64,000 nt of DNA from Anabaena sp. FACHB-1237 (lineage in GTDB: Bacteria; Cyanobacteriota; Cyanobacteriia; Cyanobacteriales; Nostocaceae): positions 40,190-104,189 of the forward strand of contig NZ_JACJPV010000003.1 in NCBI RefSeq assembly GCF_014696225.1, written 5' to 3'. Below the pieces are notes generated by a model, which worked only from the letters and a program-made list of their open reading frames with translations, did not search any database and was not told the origin of the DNA. Positions 27,638 through 37,059 of the stretch are shown piece by piece. Positions within the stretch are counted from its first letter, which is position 1, and every line of letters starts with the position of its first letter. The translations under genes and the position numbers were made by a program.

Positions 27638-29980
27638 TTAACCTACAATTTTTTGTAATTGTGCTATTTTGGGATCTACAATTTTTTGACCGACAGTAGC
27701 AAATTTGATGGCTACAGAAATTTTATTTCCTGTACCAAAAATATGGGTTATTTCTCCAATTCCAAAAGATTTATGTAAAACTCTTTCTCCTACTTGCCAT
27801 ATTTCATTATTTCCATTATTACTATTTTGGGAAGGTTTTACTGTGGGAGTTTTTGTCATGGGACGAGTAACTTTATGGGTACTAGTTAATAATTCCTCTG
27901 GTAATTCATCGAGAAATTGCGATCGCATAGCAGGTTCTCTAGTACCATATAATCGTCGTTCTCGAGCATAGGATAAATATAACCTTTCCTGAGCGCGAGT
28001 TATACCCACATAACATAAACGTCGTTCTTCTTCCAATGCGATAGGATCTTGTAAAGAACGATAACCAGGAAATAAACCTTGTTCCAAACCCACCAAAAAT
28101 ACCACTGGAAATTCTAAACCCTTAGATGCGTGTAAAGTCATCAAAGAAACAGCAGTTTGTCCTTCCTTTAAATTATCCAAGTCAGAACTTAAAGCAGCAC
28201 TTTGTAAAAATGCCTGTAAAGAAATATCATCCCCTTCATTTTCTTCTTGAAATTGCAAAATAGCATTATTTAATTCATTGACATTACTAATTCTATCATC
28301 AGCTTCATCCGTTCCTTGATTTTGTAGATCTTCAATATATCCAGAGTCTTCTAAAATTCCCTGTAACACATCCGCAGCAGGAATAATTTTCATTTGTTCT
28401 TGCCATTTTTGTATAATTGCGGCGAAATTATTGACAGCTTTAGATGAACGTCCTGCTAAAGTATTTACAGAAGTTTCATCACTAATAATTTCCCAAAAAG
28501 TTGTACCTAATTGTTGTGCAGCAGCAATTAAATTATCAACAGTTGCTTTACCAATACCACGACGAGGAGTATTAATAACTCGCATTAAACTAACAGTATC
28601 TGATGGATTATTAATAGCACGTAAATAAGCAATAACATCTTTTATTTCCTTGCGATCGTAAAATTTCATTCCTCCTACTACAATATAGGGAATTTGATAT
28701 TTTAATAATGCTTCTTCAAAAGGACGAGATTGAGCATTTGTGCGATATAATATAGCAAAGCTACCCCAATTTAACTCTGGGTTTTTATTAGTTAAAGTGC
28801 GAATTTGCTCAATTACAAAACCTGCTTCATCAACTTCATCATCTGCTTTATGACAATAAATGTCTTCCCCTGCATTTCTGGTAGCTCTGAGAATTTTATC
28901 AATGCGTTGAGTATTATTTTCAATTAATTCATTAGCAAGCTGGAGAATATTTTCACAAGAACGATAGTTTTCTTCTAATTTGACCATTGTTCTGGTATCG
29001 TCATCATGCAAACCATCACCAAAATCTTGATTAAATTCTAATAAGATGGTAAAGTCAGCCATTCTAAAACTATATATTGATTGGTCTGCATCTCCTACCA
29101 CAAATACAGATCTGTTTTGCCAATTCCACTCATGTTTTTTTGCTTCTCCGTTAGTTACTAACAGATGAATTAATTCATATTGAGTACGGTTTGTATCTTG
29201 ATATTCGTCTACTAAAATATGACAAAATTTACGATACCAATAACCTAAAACCTGTTCATTTTGTTGAAATAACCTCGTAGGAATTAAAATTAAATCATCA
29301 AAATCTAAAGCGTTATTTTGAGCTAATTTGTCTTGATAAAGACTATAAACATCTGCTATAACTCTACCGCGATAATTAGGCTGTTCTCGTTCAAACTCTT
29401 TGGGGGAAAAACCTTGATTTTTGGCGTTACTAATGGCATAACGTACAGAACGAGGTTCAAACTTTTTACTATCTAAATTTAATTCTTTAGTAACAATTTC
29501 TTTAATTAAACTTTGGACATCTGACTCATCAAAAATAGAGAAATTTCTATCCCATTTTCTACCCTTTTCATCTTGATATTTTTCGATATCAAATCTCAAA
29601 ATACGGGAAAATAAACTATGAAAAGTACCACACCACATATCTTTTATATAAGTGCGGTAGATTTTTGATTTTAATAAACTTTGTTCATATTCTGTTAATA
29701 AATCAAATTTTTTCTGATATTCTGTAACAGCTAATTGTTCAGCAAATAACCGTTGAATACGATCCTTCATTTCTCTAGCAGCTTTGTTAGTGAAAGTAAC
29801 AGCGAGAATGTTTTCAGGATGGACGCGATGGGTAAGAATTAAATTAGCAATACGATAGGTTAAAGCGCGAGTTTTACCAGAACCAGCACCAGCAACGACT
29901 AATAACGGACCACAATAGTGTTCCACTGCTTGACGTTGACTGGGGTTAAGATGGTTGAGGAAATCAATGGTTTTAGTCAT
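27638..29980 (-). CDS. pcrA: ATP-dependent DNA helicase PcrA/UvrD
   Basis: Superfamily 1A 3'-5' DNA helicase of 780 residues for nucleotide-excision and mismatch repair and for removing RecA filaments. Motif Q is LNPSQRQAVEH (11-21), Walker A AGAGSGKT (30-37), motif II DEYQDTN, motif III GDADQSIYSFR, motif IV EENYRSC, motif V LMTLHASKGLEFPVVF and motif VI YVGITRAQERL. The C-terminal segment after about 715 ends in a Tudor-like domain (GERVLHKSFGIGEITHIFG) typical of PcrA, which binds RNA polymerase. Last gene of the murC-murB-ybaB-pcrA run, but 83 bases separate it from ybaB. Confidence 0.95.
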   Translation of the reverse strand: MTKTIDFLNHLNPSQRQAVEHYCGPLLVVAGAGSGKTRALTYRIANLILTHRVHPENILAVTFTNKAAREMKDRIQRLFAEQLAVTEYQKKFDLLTEYEQSLLKSKIYRTYIKDMWCGTFHSLFSRILRFDIEKYQDEKGRKWDRNFSIFDESDVQSLIKEIVTKELNLDSKKFEPRSVRYAISNAKNQGFSPKEFEREQPNYRGRVIADVYSLYQDKLAQNNALDFDDLILIPTRLFQQNEQVLGYWYRKFCHILVDEYQDTNRTQYELIHLLVTNGEAKKHEWNWQNRSVFVVGDADQSIYSFRMADFTILLEFNQDFGDGLHDDDTRTMVKLEENYRSCENILQLANELIENNTQRIDKILRATRNAGEDIYCHKADDEVDEAGFVIEQIRTLTNKNPELNWGSFAILYRTNAQSRPFEEALLKYQIPYIVVGGMKFYDRKEIKDVIAYLRAINNPSDTVSLMRVINTPRRGIGKATVDNLIAAAQQLGTTFWEIISDETSVNTLAGRSSKAVNNFAAIIQKWQEQMKIIPAADVLQGILEDSGYIEDLQNQGTDEADDRISNVNELNNAILQFQEENEGDDISLQAFLQSAALSSDLDNLKEGQTAVSLMTLHASKGLEFPVVFLVGLEQGLFPGYRSLQDPIALEEERRLCYVGITRAQERLYLSYARERRLYGTREPAMRSQFLDELPEELLTSTHKVTRPMTKTPTVKPSQNSNNGNNEIWQVGERVLHKSFGIGEITHIFGTGNKISVAIKFATVGQKIVDPKIAQLQKIVG

Positions 29981-30063
29981 AGAGGTAGATTTAAAGACAA
30001 GTATGAATTTAATTAGGGAAAAGAGAAAAAAATCCTCTTTTCCCTAGCTGTGCTTTATCTTAA

Positions 30064-30414
30064 CTATGATAAACCAGGTAATTCCAAACCACTGGTTAAG
30101 TCTTCCATCCGTTCGCGCATGGTTTGGGTAGACTTTGTATAGGCATCTTTCATAGCCGCAGTGAGTAAATCAGAGAGTACTTCTGCACCTTCATGTAAAG
30201 CCGCAGGATCAATTTCAACTCGTTTAGGTTCTTGGTTGCCAGTAACAGTTACTCTAATTAAACCACCACCGGATTCACCAGTAATCTCCATTTGCTCTAA
30301 TTCTTCTTGGAGTTTTTTTGCGCCTTCTTGCACTTGTTGTGCTTTTTGAAAAGCTGCGGCTAATTCTTTCATTTTGCCTAAGCCAAAGCCAAATCCCTGT
30401 CCTTTTCCTGTCAT
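30064..30414 (-). CDS. YbaB/EbfC nucleoid-associated protein
   Basis: 116-residue DNA-binding protein of the YbaB/EbfC family: dimeric, nucleoid-associated, no sequence-specific role proven in cyanobacteria. The helical N-terminal part ([22 protein letters not shown]) is followed by the sheet core [28 protein letters not shown] Gly-rich start ([13 protein letters not shown]) is typical of cyanobacterial members. It lies between murB and pcrA on the same strand, which is a recurring cyanobacterial order. Confidence 0.93.
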   Translation of the reverse strand: MTGKGQGFGFGLGKMKELAAAFQKAQQVQEGAKKLQEELEQMEITGESGGGLIRVTVTGNQEPKRVEIDPAALHEGAEVLSDLLTAAMKDAYTKSTQTMRERMEDLTSGLELPGLS

Positions 30415-30532
30415 AATTAATTTACCAATGTGTTATCAAAAACAATTCAAATCTCATTATAAGTGCAAGGAGTCACCGAGTCAGGAGATTAAGTAGTCAG
30501 GAGTGAGGAGGGGAATTTTCCTCCATAGTCTT

Positions 30533-30556
30533 ACTGTCCACTGTCCACTGTCCACT
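30533..30556. repeat. Tandem heptamer actgtcc
   Basis: Three copies of actgtcc, a few bases past the murB stop; STRR type. Confidence 0.85.
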
Positions 30557-30558
30557 AA

Positions 30559-31569
30559 TTAAAACTCACCTAACATTTTAACTTCTGGTTCTAAGCAAAT
30601 TGACCAACGTTCTTGTACTTCATGTTGTATATGACGAATGAGGTACAAGATATCATTAGCTTTAGCTCCACCACGATTAACGATAAAGTTAGCATGAAGT
30701 TGGGCTACTTGCGCTCCCCCTACTTGATAACCCTTGAGTCCGGTTTGTTCTATCAACCAGCCAGCAGAGTATGGTTTAGGGTTTCTAAATACACTACCAC
30801 AACTGGGGTAACTATAGGGTTGTGTGCTGAGTCTATGTTGTTTGTGTTGTTTGGTTTTTGCTGTAACTTGAGCAGGATCAGATCCTGGTTGTAGTTGCAA
30901 AGTGGCTTGTGTAACAATTAATTTACTGCCCTGTAATAAGGAACTTCTGTATCTATAACCTAATTCTGCGGCTGTGAGTGTTTTTAGTTGACCTTCTGGT
31001 GTAAATACTTCAGCACTAATTAACATATCCCCTATACAGCTATTATGCGCTCCTGCGTTCATGACTACAGCACCACCTATTGTACCGGGAATACCTACAG
31101 CCCATTCTAATCCTTCCCAACCTAAGGAAGCGGCTTCATAAGCTAAACTGGGAATGGGTTCCCCTGCGGCCACGGTAATTTGACCTGTATGCTGATCAAA
31201 TTGTTTAGACCTAAGATGACGGGTAGAGATGACTAGGCCGGAAATACCGCGATCGCTCACCAATAAATTAGAACCTGCCCCTAGAATAGTGATGGGTAAA
31301 TCCTGTTTGTGAGCATATTCAATACTGGCCTGTAATGATTCTATATTATGAGGTGATACATACCATTCTGCTGCACCTCCCACACGATAGGAAGTATAGG
31401 CTGATAGGGATATTTGAGATTGCACAATACAATCAGTACCAGGTAGGTGATTAATATTACTATTCCCTTGATATTTGGCGGAACTATCAGCGTGATAATT
31501 CTGTGTTTCCTGCCCTGGGTTTAATTCAGCAATTTTAGAGATTTTGCCAGATTTCTGGGAAATTATCAT
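30559..31569 (-). CDS. murB: UDP-N-acetylmuramate dehydrogenase
   Basis: Flavoenzyme that reduces UDP-GlcNAc-enolpyruvate to UDP-MurNAc in peptidoglycan synthesis. The FAD domain shows [16 protein letters not shown] (about 55-70), [14 protein letters not shown] and [17 protein letters not shown]. The C-terminal substrate domain has GYRYRSSLL, the proton-donor Ser in SCGSVFRNP and the final Glu in LEPEVKMLG, as in type II enzymes. The first 45 or so residues extend beyond the family and are low in conservation; a shorter start cannot be excluded. It follows murC by 143 bases that contain heptad repeats. Confidence 0.95.
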   Translation of the reverse strand: MIISQKSGKISKIAELNPGQETQNYHADSSAKYQGNSNINHLPGTDCIVQSQISLSAYTSYRVGGAAEWYVSPHNIESLQASIEYAHKQDLPITILGAGSNLLVSDRGISGLVISTRHLRSKQFDQHTGQITVAAGEPIPSLAYEAASLGWEGLEWAVGIPGTIGGAVVMNAGAHNSCIGDMLISAEVFTPEGQLKTLTAAELGYRYRSSLLQGSKLIVTQATLQLQPGSDPAQVTAKTKQHKQHRLSTQPYSYPSCGSVFRNPKPYSAGWLIEQTGLKGYQVGGAQVAQLHANFIVNRGGAKANDILYLIRHIQHEVQERWSICLEPEVKMLGEF

Positions 31570-31712
31570 CTTTATCTCAATTTGGTAAGTTTTTGATATT
31601 TGTTACTCATAGCGAGGTGCAAAGATCTAGAGGTGCAGAGGTGGAAGTTCCTTATTCTGACTCCCAACTCCCGAACCGCTAGGTCTGCGAAGGGTCTCCC
31701 GACTCCCGACTC

Positions 31713-33173
31713 CTAAGATGTAGCCTTTAGCGGTTCACAGAGGGAAGTAATAAGTTCAGGAATAGTTTGATTTAAGTTACCTGCACCTAAAAATAAGGCC
31801 AAATCTCCAGGACGTAAAGCTGATAATAAAAACTCACTCACTAAGGCTAAAGTTGGTTGATATACTACTTGAGGATGATGTTTATTAATAGCTGTGGCTA
31901 ATAATTCTCCGCTAATTTTGTCTAAATTGGCTTCTCCTGCGCTATAAATATCTGTTAGCACCACTAAATCAGCATAAGTAAAAGATTGGGCAAATTCTTC
32001 TAAAAATGTTAAGGTTCTTGTATAACGATGGGGTTGAAAAATCGCTACTACTCTTTGTCCTGGTCTAGCTTGTAATTTTGCTGCCGCTAAGGTAGCACGA
32101 ATTTCGCTAGGATGGTGAGCATAATCATCTATAAAAGTAATTCCTGTAGCTTCCCCTCGAAACTCAAACCGTCTTCTTGCTCCCATAAAGGTGGCTAAAC
32201 CTTTAGCTATTTCTCCGAATTGTAAACCTACGTAACGACCTACCGCTACTGCTGCTAAAGCATTACTTAAATTATGTCGTCCTAAAAGTTGTAAGTTTAA
32301 AAGTCCCAGTGCTTTACCTTTTTCCCATACTAAGGCTGTTGTGCCATCAGCACGATAATCTATATTGGTAACGCTATAATCTGCTCCTGTTTCTGGATGT
32401 AAACTGTAACTAATGGTAGGTTGTAGACTATCACGCACTGTTTCACAATCTATGCTACCTACTAATATCTGACAATTTTGGGCAAAGGTTTTAAAAGTAT
32501 GAACTACTTCTTCTAAACTTTGATAATGATCGGGATGATCTAATTCTATGTTAGTAATAATCCCTATGGCTGGGGAGTGTTTGACTAGTGAACCATCAGA
32601 CTCATCCGCTTCTGCTACTAAATAACGGCTTTCTCCCATTCTAGCGTTACCTTCCCAAGCCTTGACTTCCCCCCCTACTAAAATTGTCGGGTCAAGACCT
32701 GCTTCGAGTAACATATATCCAATCATACTACTAGTGGTGGTTTTACCATGAGTTCCTGCCACCGCAATGCTATAATAATCGGCAATTAAGGCTGCTAAAA
32801 CATCAGAACGGTGGAAGATGGGACATCCTAGTTCTAAGGCTGCTTTATACTCCAAATTATTGCTGTTAATGGCGGTAGAACAAACTACTTGGGGTAAGTT
32901 CGTTTTTGCGGCTGATAATTTTTCTGGTGATGTTGATAGTACACCATTAATAGGAGTATCAGATAGGAAAAACTCTAGGTTATCCGCTTGTTGCTGACTA
33001 AAAATATGAGCGCCCAATGTCTCTAATTTGTGCGTAATATGGTTAGGTCGGGAATCTGAACCAGATACGGGAAATTGACGTTTTGTGAGAATGTATGCTA
33101 ATGCTGACATTCCAATACCGCCAATACCAATGAAATGAAACGGTCTGCCACTAAAGTCTATACATTTATTCAT
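31713..33173 (-). CDS. murC: UDP-N-acetylmuramate-L-alanine ligase
   Basis: Mur ligase that adds L-Ala to UDP-MurNAc. N-terminal Rossmann fold FHFIGIGGIGMSALAYIL (13-30), ATP loop AGTHGKTTTSSMIGY (about 138-152), central DESDGSLV, ELDHPDHY, and the C-terminal DDYAHHPSEIRATL and QPHRYTRT. At 486 residues it is full length. Stands first in a run with murB, ybaB and pcrA on the minus strand. Upstream are heptad repeats at 33358-33395 in the divergent gap. Confidence 0.96.
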   Translation of the reverse strand: MNKCIDFSGRPFHFIGIGGIGMSALAYILTKRQFPVSGSDSRPNHITHKLETLGAHIFSQQQADNLEFFLSDTPINGVLSTSPEKLSAAKTNLPQVVCSTAINSNNLEYKAALELGCPIFHRSDVLAALIADYYSIAVAGTHGKTTTSSMIGYMLLEAGLDPTILVGGEVKAWEGNARMGESRYLVAEADESDGSLVKHSPAIGIITNIELDHPDHYQSLEEVVHTFKTFAQNCQILVGSIDCETVRDSLQPTISYSLHPETGADYSVTNIDYRADGTTALVWEKGKALGLLNLQLLGRHNLSNALAAVAVGRYVGLQFGEIAKGLATFMGARRRFEFRGEATGITFIDDYAHHPSEIRATLAAAKLQARPGQRVVAIFQPHRYTRTLTFLEEFAQSFTYADLVVLTDIYSAGEANLDKISGELLATAINKHHPQVVYQPTLALVSEFLLSALRPGDLALFLGAGNLNQTIPELITSLCEPLKATS

Positions 33174-33290
33174 GCTATACTCCTTTTACACCACACCACT
33201 CTATAATCTCAAATCTCACGGGTATCATAACAGGATTTTGATTTTTACAGATACTACATTACATTTGTCAATTTTGCATTTCAGCTTTGA

Positions 33291-33395
33291 GCTATCAGCT
33301 GTCAGCAGTTAGCTGTAAGTAGTCAGCAGTCACAATAGAGAATAAAAAATTTTCTCCACACTCCCAACTCCCAACTCCCAACTGCCGACTCAACA
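33291..33395. repeat. Heptad-type repeats in the murC / NIL-ferredoxin gap
   Basis: Degenerate gctatcagctgtcagcagtt units followed by cactccc/aactccc heptamers in tandem. The rest of the 33174-33708 gap is AT-rich and shows no ORF. Confidence 0.75.
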
Positions 33396-33659
33396 CTCAA
33401 GAGTCAGTAGATAAGTTACCTTACTTTCAGGTTGTTTGATTACTTTTTACTACATTTTGTCCATAATTTACTTTATCAATGATTTAATTGTTACTTATGT
33501 TTTTTATTTAGTCCCGATTTACCCCCATAGGTAAAATGATCAATACTACTGTCTATGCTAAGATTATTCTGACAATTCCTATCACTTCGGGAAAATTTTT
33601 CAGTTAAGTTGAATACATCTCATTAACCTTTACGAGAGTTGGAATTCGGTAAGATGGTA

Positions 33660-33678
33660 GAATAATTATCACTATCAT
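33660..33678. promoter_or_regulatory. Candidate Fur box
   Basis: gaataattatcactatcat, read in reverse as atgatagtgataattattc, matches the GATAAT-GATAAT hexamer array of Fur operators with two or three differences. It lies 31-49 bases before the NIL-ferredoxin start. Confidence 0.3.
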
Positions 33679-33708
33679 TTGCAAGTTAACTATTACCTAT
33701 TATAATTT

Positions 33709-34113
33709 ATGAAAAAACGAGTTACTTTGACTTTTCCTAAACGTGCTGTGCAAATGCCGATCACTTACCGACTTGCTAAGGATTTTAATGTAGCTGCTAA
33801 TATTATTCGCGCTCAAGTTGCGCCTAATCAAATTGGTAAATTGGTAGTAGAATTGCTAGGAGATATTGATCAGTTAGATGCGGCTATTGATTGGATGCGA
33901 TCGCTCCACATTCACGTTTCTTTGGGTTTAGGTGAAATTGTCATTGATGAAGATGTATGTGTTCACTGTGGTTTATGTACTGGAGTTTGTCCTACGGAAG
34001 CATTGGGGATTCATCCAGAAACTTATAAATTGAATTTTACCAGATCACGTTGTATTGTGTGTGAACAATGTATTCCTACTTGTCCAGTACAAGCTATTTC
34101 TACTAATCTTTAG
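33709..34113 (+). CDS. NIL domain, 4Fe-4S ferredoxin-type protein
   Basis: 134 residues. The N-terminal NIL domain (about 1-75, VTLTFPKRAVQMPITYRLAKDF) is a ligand-binding ferredoxin-like fold also found on methionine ABC-transporter ATPases. The C-terminal half has two CxxCxxCxxxCP motifs (CVHCGLCTGVCP and CIVCEQCIPTCP) for two 4Fe-4S clusters. This fused architecture is conserved in cyanobacteria and resembles proteins of sulfur or homocysteine metabolism in methanogens, but no function is established in cyanobacteria. It stands alone; a possible Fur box upstream would fit iron control. Confidence 0.92.
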   Translation: MKKRVTLTFPKRAVQMPITYRLAKDFNVAANIIRAQVAPNQIGKLVVELLGDIDQLDAAIDWMRSLHIHVSLGLGEIVIDEDVCVHCGLCTGVCPTEALGIHPETYKLNFTRSRCIVCEQCIPTCPVQAISTNL

Positions 34114-34145
34114 GAGTCAGGAGTTCCAGGAGTTAGAATAAAGAA

Positions 34146-34186
34146 TTTCAACTTTTGACTTTCAACTTTTGACTTTCAACTTTTCC
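34146..34186. repeat. Tandem 14-mer ttcaacttttgact
   Basis: Two full copies and one partial copy of ttcaacttttgact just past the ferredoxin stop; another heptad-based STRR. Confidence 0.85.
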
Positions 34187-34367
34187 CTGCACCTGAGACT
34201 AAATCGAAGTATCTGAAGGTTAAATATAAGTTAAAAATAGTTAAATTAGCAATTAAATTTACAATTTTTGATGTTCATTTCTCACTTTCTAATCTTTAAT
34301 TTAATGTTTAATTTTGAACTTTTAATTTTTAAAAGTGATATTATGCAAAAACTAGATTATAGAGTTA

Positions 34368-35372
34368 ATGGTTATATTTATGGAAACCCCCACAAATATC
34401 CAAATAGAAGTATCAGTAGAAATACCAGTTAAAACTTTAGCTGACTATGCATATCAAGCCATTGATAAGCATTTCCAGAAAACTATGAAGTGGGAAAAAT
34501 CTGTTAAAAAAGATGAAGATCCTGAAGCATTACATCAAATGCGCGTAGGAATACGGAGATTAAGAACTGCTATCAATCAATTTTCTCGATATTTAGATTT
34601 ACCAGAGACAATTAATGATAAAAATATCCGTAAAATTGCGCGTATTTTAGGGAATTTGCGAGATTTAGATGTATTAAAACAAATGATCGAAAATGATTAT
34701 TTACCACATTTATTAAAGAAAGAAAAAACATCTTTAAAAGTTGCGTTTGCTGCGTTAGAAAAACAGCGAGGAATTGCAGTAACTCATGTTTATCAAATGT
34801 TTAAAGATGAACTTTATAGGTGTTTTAAGGTAGAATGTCAAAGTTGGTTAGATCATCCTATTTATCAACCTTTTACATTTATCCCAGTTAATCATATATT
34901 ACCAGAGTTACTGATGCCAATGGTTAGTGAATTTTGTTTACATTCTGGATGGTTAGTAGGTACAGAAATTCTAGGGTCACAAATTTTAATAAATGAAAAA
35001 ATTACACCTATGGAGTTAGAAAAAACTGTGGATAAGCATGGAGAAATTTTGCATGGACTCCGCAAAAAAGCTAAGAGTTTACGTTATCAGATGGAGTTAT
35101 TTTCTGAATTATATAGTGATGATTTTAGTAATCAAATTTTAGCAGTTAAACAAATTCAAGAAGTTTTAGGAATGTTGCAAGATATTGTGGTTTTACAGGG
35201 TTGGTTAAGTAATATCTTTAAATCAGAGATGGATAGTGAATTGGGTGGTTTAAAGACGCTTTTAGCGGTAAATCGTTATAAATTATGGCAGGAATGGCAA
35301 CCTATTCAAAAACATTTTTTACTAGCGGAAACAAGATATGATTTACATTTAACAGTTTTGCAAGTCAATTAA
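34368..35372 (+). CDS. CHAD domain protein
   Basis: Conserved-histidine alpha-helical domain protein, 334 residues, without the CYTH triphosphatase domain often fused in other bacteria. The first CHAD repeat begins ALHQMRVGIRRLRTAINQFSRYL (about 54-76) and the second near EILHGLRKKAKSLRYQMELF. CHAD domains are rich in basic residues and His that bind inorganic polyphosphate, so a polyphosphate-granule role is plausible. ATG at 34368 or, four codons later, ATG at 34380 could be the start. No operon partner. Confidence 0.9.
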   Translation: MVIFMETPTNIQIEVSVEIPVKTLADYAYQAIDKHFQKTMKWEKSVKKDEDPEALHQMRVGIRRLRTAINQFSRYLDLPETINDKNIRKIARILGNLRDLDVLKQMIENDYLPHLLKKEKTSLKVAFAALEKQRGIAVTHVYQMFKDELYRCFKVECQSWLDHPIYQPFTFIPVNHILPELLMPMVSEFCLHSGWLVGTEILGSQILINEKITPMELEKTVDKHGEILHGLRKKAKSLRYQMELFSELYSDDFSNQILAVKQIQEVLGMLQDIVVLQGWLSNIFKSEMDSELGGLKTLLAVNRYKLWQEWQPIQKHFLLAETRYDLHLTVLQVN

Positions 35373-35388
35373 TAAAAATATTGTGAAA

Positions 35389-35416
35389 GTAGGGGTAATT
35401 CATGAATTACCCCTAC
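35389..35416. repeat. Palindrome gtaggggtaattcat, copy 3
   Basis: Perfect 28-base palindrome 16 bases past the CHAD stop, flanked as at 20339. Confidence 0.85.
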
Positions 35417-35456
35417 AAAAGAATCAGATTTTTGATGACCAGGATATCCAGTGATT

Positions 35457-35562
35457 ATAAGCTGTTGTGCTTTTAACTTGAATAATTAATACAAGCAAGA
35501 TGCTTGTGTTACAAGGGTTTTATCATGAACATCTGTACCTCATGTAGATGGAATGTGCTGTA
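35457..35562. repeat. MITE-like repeat C/D copy
   Basis: Combines an inverted repeat-D tail (taagctgttgtgcttttaac) with the repeat-C core and its right arm ctcatgtagatggaatgtgc. Inverse of the left arm at 13068 and 40909. Confidence 0.75.
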
Positions 35563-35623
35563 GTTTTTTTGTATCGGAGTAAACTAGTAAATAAATATTG
35601 TCATCTCACAGACAATTAATCAA

Positions 35624-35777
35624 TAACCATCCTGAAAATCCTTAAATCCTGGATATCCTCATTCTGACAATTATGTTATAATCAAAATAATGTCTATAAG
35701 AATTTTAATTACAAATTAATCAACATTTAATAACTATCCTGAAAATCCTTAAATCCTGGACATCCTGACTCTGACAA
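35624..35777. repeat. Direct repeat pair (atcctgaaaatccttaaatc)
   Basis: Two copies about 46 bases long, at 35624-35670 and 35732-35777, share atcctgaaaatccttaaatc and onward, ending attctgacaa / actctgacaa. No gene in the 35373-35817 gap. Confidence 0.8.
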
Positions 35778-35779
35778 AA

Positions 35780-35805
35780 AAAGGGTTTAGCATTGCTAAA
35801 CCCCT
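35780..35805 (-). terminator. Hairpin after the amidase gene
   Basis: Stem agggtttagc/gctaaacccct with a short loop, 13 bases past the minus-strand amidase stop. Followed on that strand by a run of Ts (complement of aaaaaa at about 35775-35780), so it is a good intrinsic terminator. Confidence 0.7.
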
Positions 35806-35817
35806 ACATTATATTGA

Positions 35818-36825
35818 CTAACCTATTAATTTCTGCCAAGTCATAGAACCAATAATACCATCAGCAGTTACACCATTTTGTTGTTGAAATCTTTTAATTG
35901 CTGCTTCCGTTTTCGGACCATAAATACCATCAGGATCAGCGCCTACACGATATTGTAAATAGCGAATAATTACACCACTAGCATGAGTTCCTTGTATTAC
36001 TCTTTTAGCTAATATTTCATTAATAGCATTCCAAGTGCTTTGATTAGCTGTTCCTGCGGGAATAATACCCACAATTTTCTGAAACTTTTGTACAGCAGAA
36101 GAAGTAGCAGGTCCAACAGAACCATCTTCTACTAAAGGCTTACCATTTCTATCAGTAATTTTCAAACTATTGAGGGCTTTTTGTAATCTGAGAATGCTTG
36201 TATCTTTATTATCAGCAGGGTTAGGAATAATATTACTAGAACTTGCAGAAGATGGAGTTGCAGGAGATTGAGGATCTGCCGCAGGTTTAGGATCTGGTTG
36301 GTCATTGTCACCTACTACTTTACCAGTTAAACCTTTAACTATAGCGGTTGCCATTTTTTCACCATCATATAAATCGGTGTCTTTTTGTGAATCAATAAAG
36401 CAACATTCTATTAAAATTCCTGGCATATTTGTATTTCTTAAAACATACAAATGTGAACCATCTTTGACACCACGATTAAAAAATCCTAATTTAACAATTT
36501 CATTTAATACAGGTACGGCATATTTTCTACCTGCGTCACTAGCAGCAAAAACTTCTGTTCCATTTGCTTTACCATTAAAGGCATTAAAATGAATGGAAAC
36601 ATAAAAATCCACTCCTGCACTATTAGCTTTACTACAACGTCTTCCTAATGATTGACTCACAGTACCAGCACTATCGGGTTTACAGGGTATTACTGTATGT
36701 CCTAAACTTTTTAACTTATCTATAACTTTATTTCCTACCTCCATAGTTAATCTATCTTCTGATTTAATCCCAGTTGCACCACTATCAGGAGGGCAATTAT
36801 GTCCAATATCAATACCAAATTTCAT
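35818..36825 (-). CDS. N-acetylmuramoyl-L-alanine amidase with two peptidoglycan-binding domains
   Basis: Zinc amidase that cuts the bond between MurNAc and the stem peptide. The Amidase_3 domain (1-170) has zinc ligands His9 (DIGHN), probably Glu23, and His79 (SIHFNAF), and the catalytic Glu140 (LIECCF). Two PG_binding_1 repeats follow (about 205-265 and 275-335; the second contains DPDGIYGPKTEAAIKRFQQ). A Pro/Ser-rich linker lies at about 175-200. No signal peptide is visible although the substrate is periplasmic; the start is the only good ATG, so export may use another route, as for endolysin-like amidases. Confidence 0.93.
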   Translation of the reverse strand: MKFGIDIGHNCPPDSGATGIKSEDRLTMEVGNKVIDKLKSLGHTVIPCKPDSAGTVSQSLGRRCSKANSAGVDFYVSIHFNAFNGKANGTEVFAASDAGRKYAVPVLNEIVKLGFFNRGVKDGSHLYVLRNTNMPGILIECCFIDSQKDTDLYDGEKMATAIVKGLTGKVVGDNDQPDPKPAADPQSPATPSSASSSNIIPNPADNKDTSILRLQKALNSLKITDRNGKPLVEDGSVGPATSSAVQKFQKIVGIIPAGTANQSTWNAINEILAKRVIQGTHASGVIIRYLQYRVGADPDGIYGPKTEAAIKRFQQQNGVTADGIIGSMTWQKLIG

Positions 36826-37059
36826 CAGTGTGTCCTCTATTTATCTGAATTTACTCTTAAAATAATACAAAACATCCCAAATTATATCATTATTTCATTT
36901 TTTTGATTAAAATACTCAAATTTCCTAGTTATTTAAGAAGTTAGGGATCTTGCCTAAGATGGATATTATGCGATTAATGCCATTAATTGCTAATTATGTT
37001 TAAAATTAAAGTTAAAATTAAAATAAATCCATATTTCTTAATATACAATTGTCAAATCT

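Noticed and set aside
36841..37059. Cobalamin riboswitch before the chelatase
   Set aside because: Looked for the B12-box; the 220-base leader is AT-rich and shows no such motif.
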